Origin: Fidelibacterota bacterium
GTDB taxonomy: Bacteria; Marinisomatota; Marinisomatia; Marinisomatales; UBA1611
Assembly (NCBI GenBank): GCA_002722105.1
Contig: PBKF01000058.1
Location: 1-15,501 of the forward strand
Length of the DNA stretch: 15,501 nucleotides
Direction: 5' to 3'
Part shown: positions 15,203 to 15,501 of the stretch, piece after piece
How positions within the stretch are numbered: position 1 is the first letter of the stretch
How the letters are laid out: each line of letters opens with the position of its first letter
The notes under the pieces: model-generated
What the model was told of the DNA's origin: nothing
Seen by the model: only the letters and a program-made list of their open reading frames with translations
The model's database searches: none
Position numbers and translations under genes: made by a program

Positions 15203-15501
15203 TCATCTAAGCATTTCAGATACTATTTTAGAATATTGTTTAATAATGTCATTATAAATTTGTTTGCCCTTTTCTTCTGTCGCATCTTTTGAACTTCCTA
15301 ATGGGTCATTTAATATAGCATCTTTATCAACTAATTCATTGAACAAATATAAAGCAACAGAAGTTTCATATTCACCAGCATGACCTGGCCAAACATCATC
15401 ATCAATTATATTTTTTATAAAATCGTCATCATGAGTTTCCCAATAACTTGTGTATCTTATATCAATTTCTGAATCTTTATTAAGAAGTTCTTCATAATCG
15501 T
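15203..15501 (-). CDS. Creatininase (creatinine amidohydrolase) family protein, C-terminal fragment
   Basis: The reading frame enters from the right edge and runs 98 codons to a TGA at 15203-15205. Its key segment is D-V-W-P-G-H-A-G-E-Y-E-T-S-V-A-L, followed by F-N-E-L-V. It matches the creatininase family hallmark G-H-A-G-E-x-E-T-S, where the His and Glu contribute to the two-metal active site of these amidohydrolases. The remaining part is the usual C-terminal helix with Y-N-D-I-I-K-Q-Y. The N-terminal metal ligands lie outside the window. Family members hydrolyse creatinine or related cyclic amides, or act in cofactor synthesis, so the substrate here is unknown. It converges on the 228-aa gene with only 6 bp between stop codons. 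It is probably the flanking chromosomal gene. Confidence 0.88.
   Translation of the reverse strand, partial: DYEELLNKDSEIDIRYTSYWETHDDDFIKNIIDDDVWPGHAGEYETSVALYLFNELVDKDAILNDPLGSSKDATEEKGKQIYNDIIKQYSKIVSEMLR

Overview
This is very AT-rich DNA, dense with genes. It carries the end of mutS at one edge and the end of a creatininase-family gene at the other. Between them lies a large accessory block of restriction and anti-phage type. No rRNA, tRNA, CRISPR array, integrase or transposase is visible. The base composition, mostly short or overlapping gene junctions and flanking genes suit a low-GC bacterium with a compact genome, perhaps a marine lineage. I cannot name a phylum from the sequence alone.

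Layout, left to right. Positions 2-316 (+) hold the C-terminal part of MutS. A C5-cytosine DNA methyltransferase (309-1316, +) overlaps its end. All genes from 1313 to 14283 lie on the minus strand. Their order in the direction of transcription is: a 78-aa Cys/His small protein (14047-14283); a DUF2779 protein joining a RecB/Cas4-like nuclease to a DEDD exonuclease (12509-14035); an unrecognised 131-aa protein (12112-12507); a GHKL/MORC-like ATPase (10583-12112); a Z1-domain superfamily II ATPase (7743-10586); a DUF4420-type PD-(D/E)XK nuclease (6707-7741); an AIPR-family protein (4573-6714); an 851-aa protein with TPR-like, coiled-coil and C-terminal winged-helix regions (2014-4569); and, after a 35-bp gap, a 221-aa probable restriction endonuclease (1313-1978) that converges on the methyltransferase. 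The first eight genes overlap or lie within about 11 bp of each other, so they are almost certainly one operon.

A 226-bp divergent intergenic region (14284-14509) separates this operon from a 228-aa orphan gene (14510-15196, +). It holds a perfect 15-bp inverted repeat, one arm in front of each transcription unit in the same orientation relative to its gene. It also holds a 9-bp hairpin and a near-consensus promoter that predicts a leaderless mRNA for the 228-aa gene. The orphan gene converges, with a 6-bp gap, on the creatininase-family gene (15203-15501, -), which is cut by the window edge.

Working model (inference). The methyltransferase marks host DNA. The GHKL ATPase, Z1 translocase, DUF4420 nuclease and AIPR protein form the known kind of MORC/Z1 restriction-like core. 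The TPR/winged-helix protein may add target recognition or scaffolding. The DUF2779 protein may process or degrade DNA, and the 221-aa protein may be a conventional restriction partner of the methyltransferase. The core combination of methylase, GHKL, Z1, PD-(D/E)XK and AIPR is known. The TPR/winged-helix protein, the DUF2779 and small-protein head of the operon, and the divergent orphan with its shared operator-like repeat are the parts that look new.
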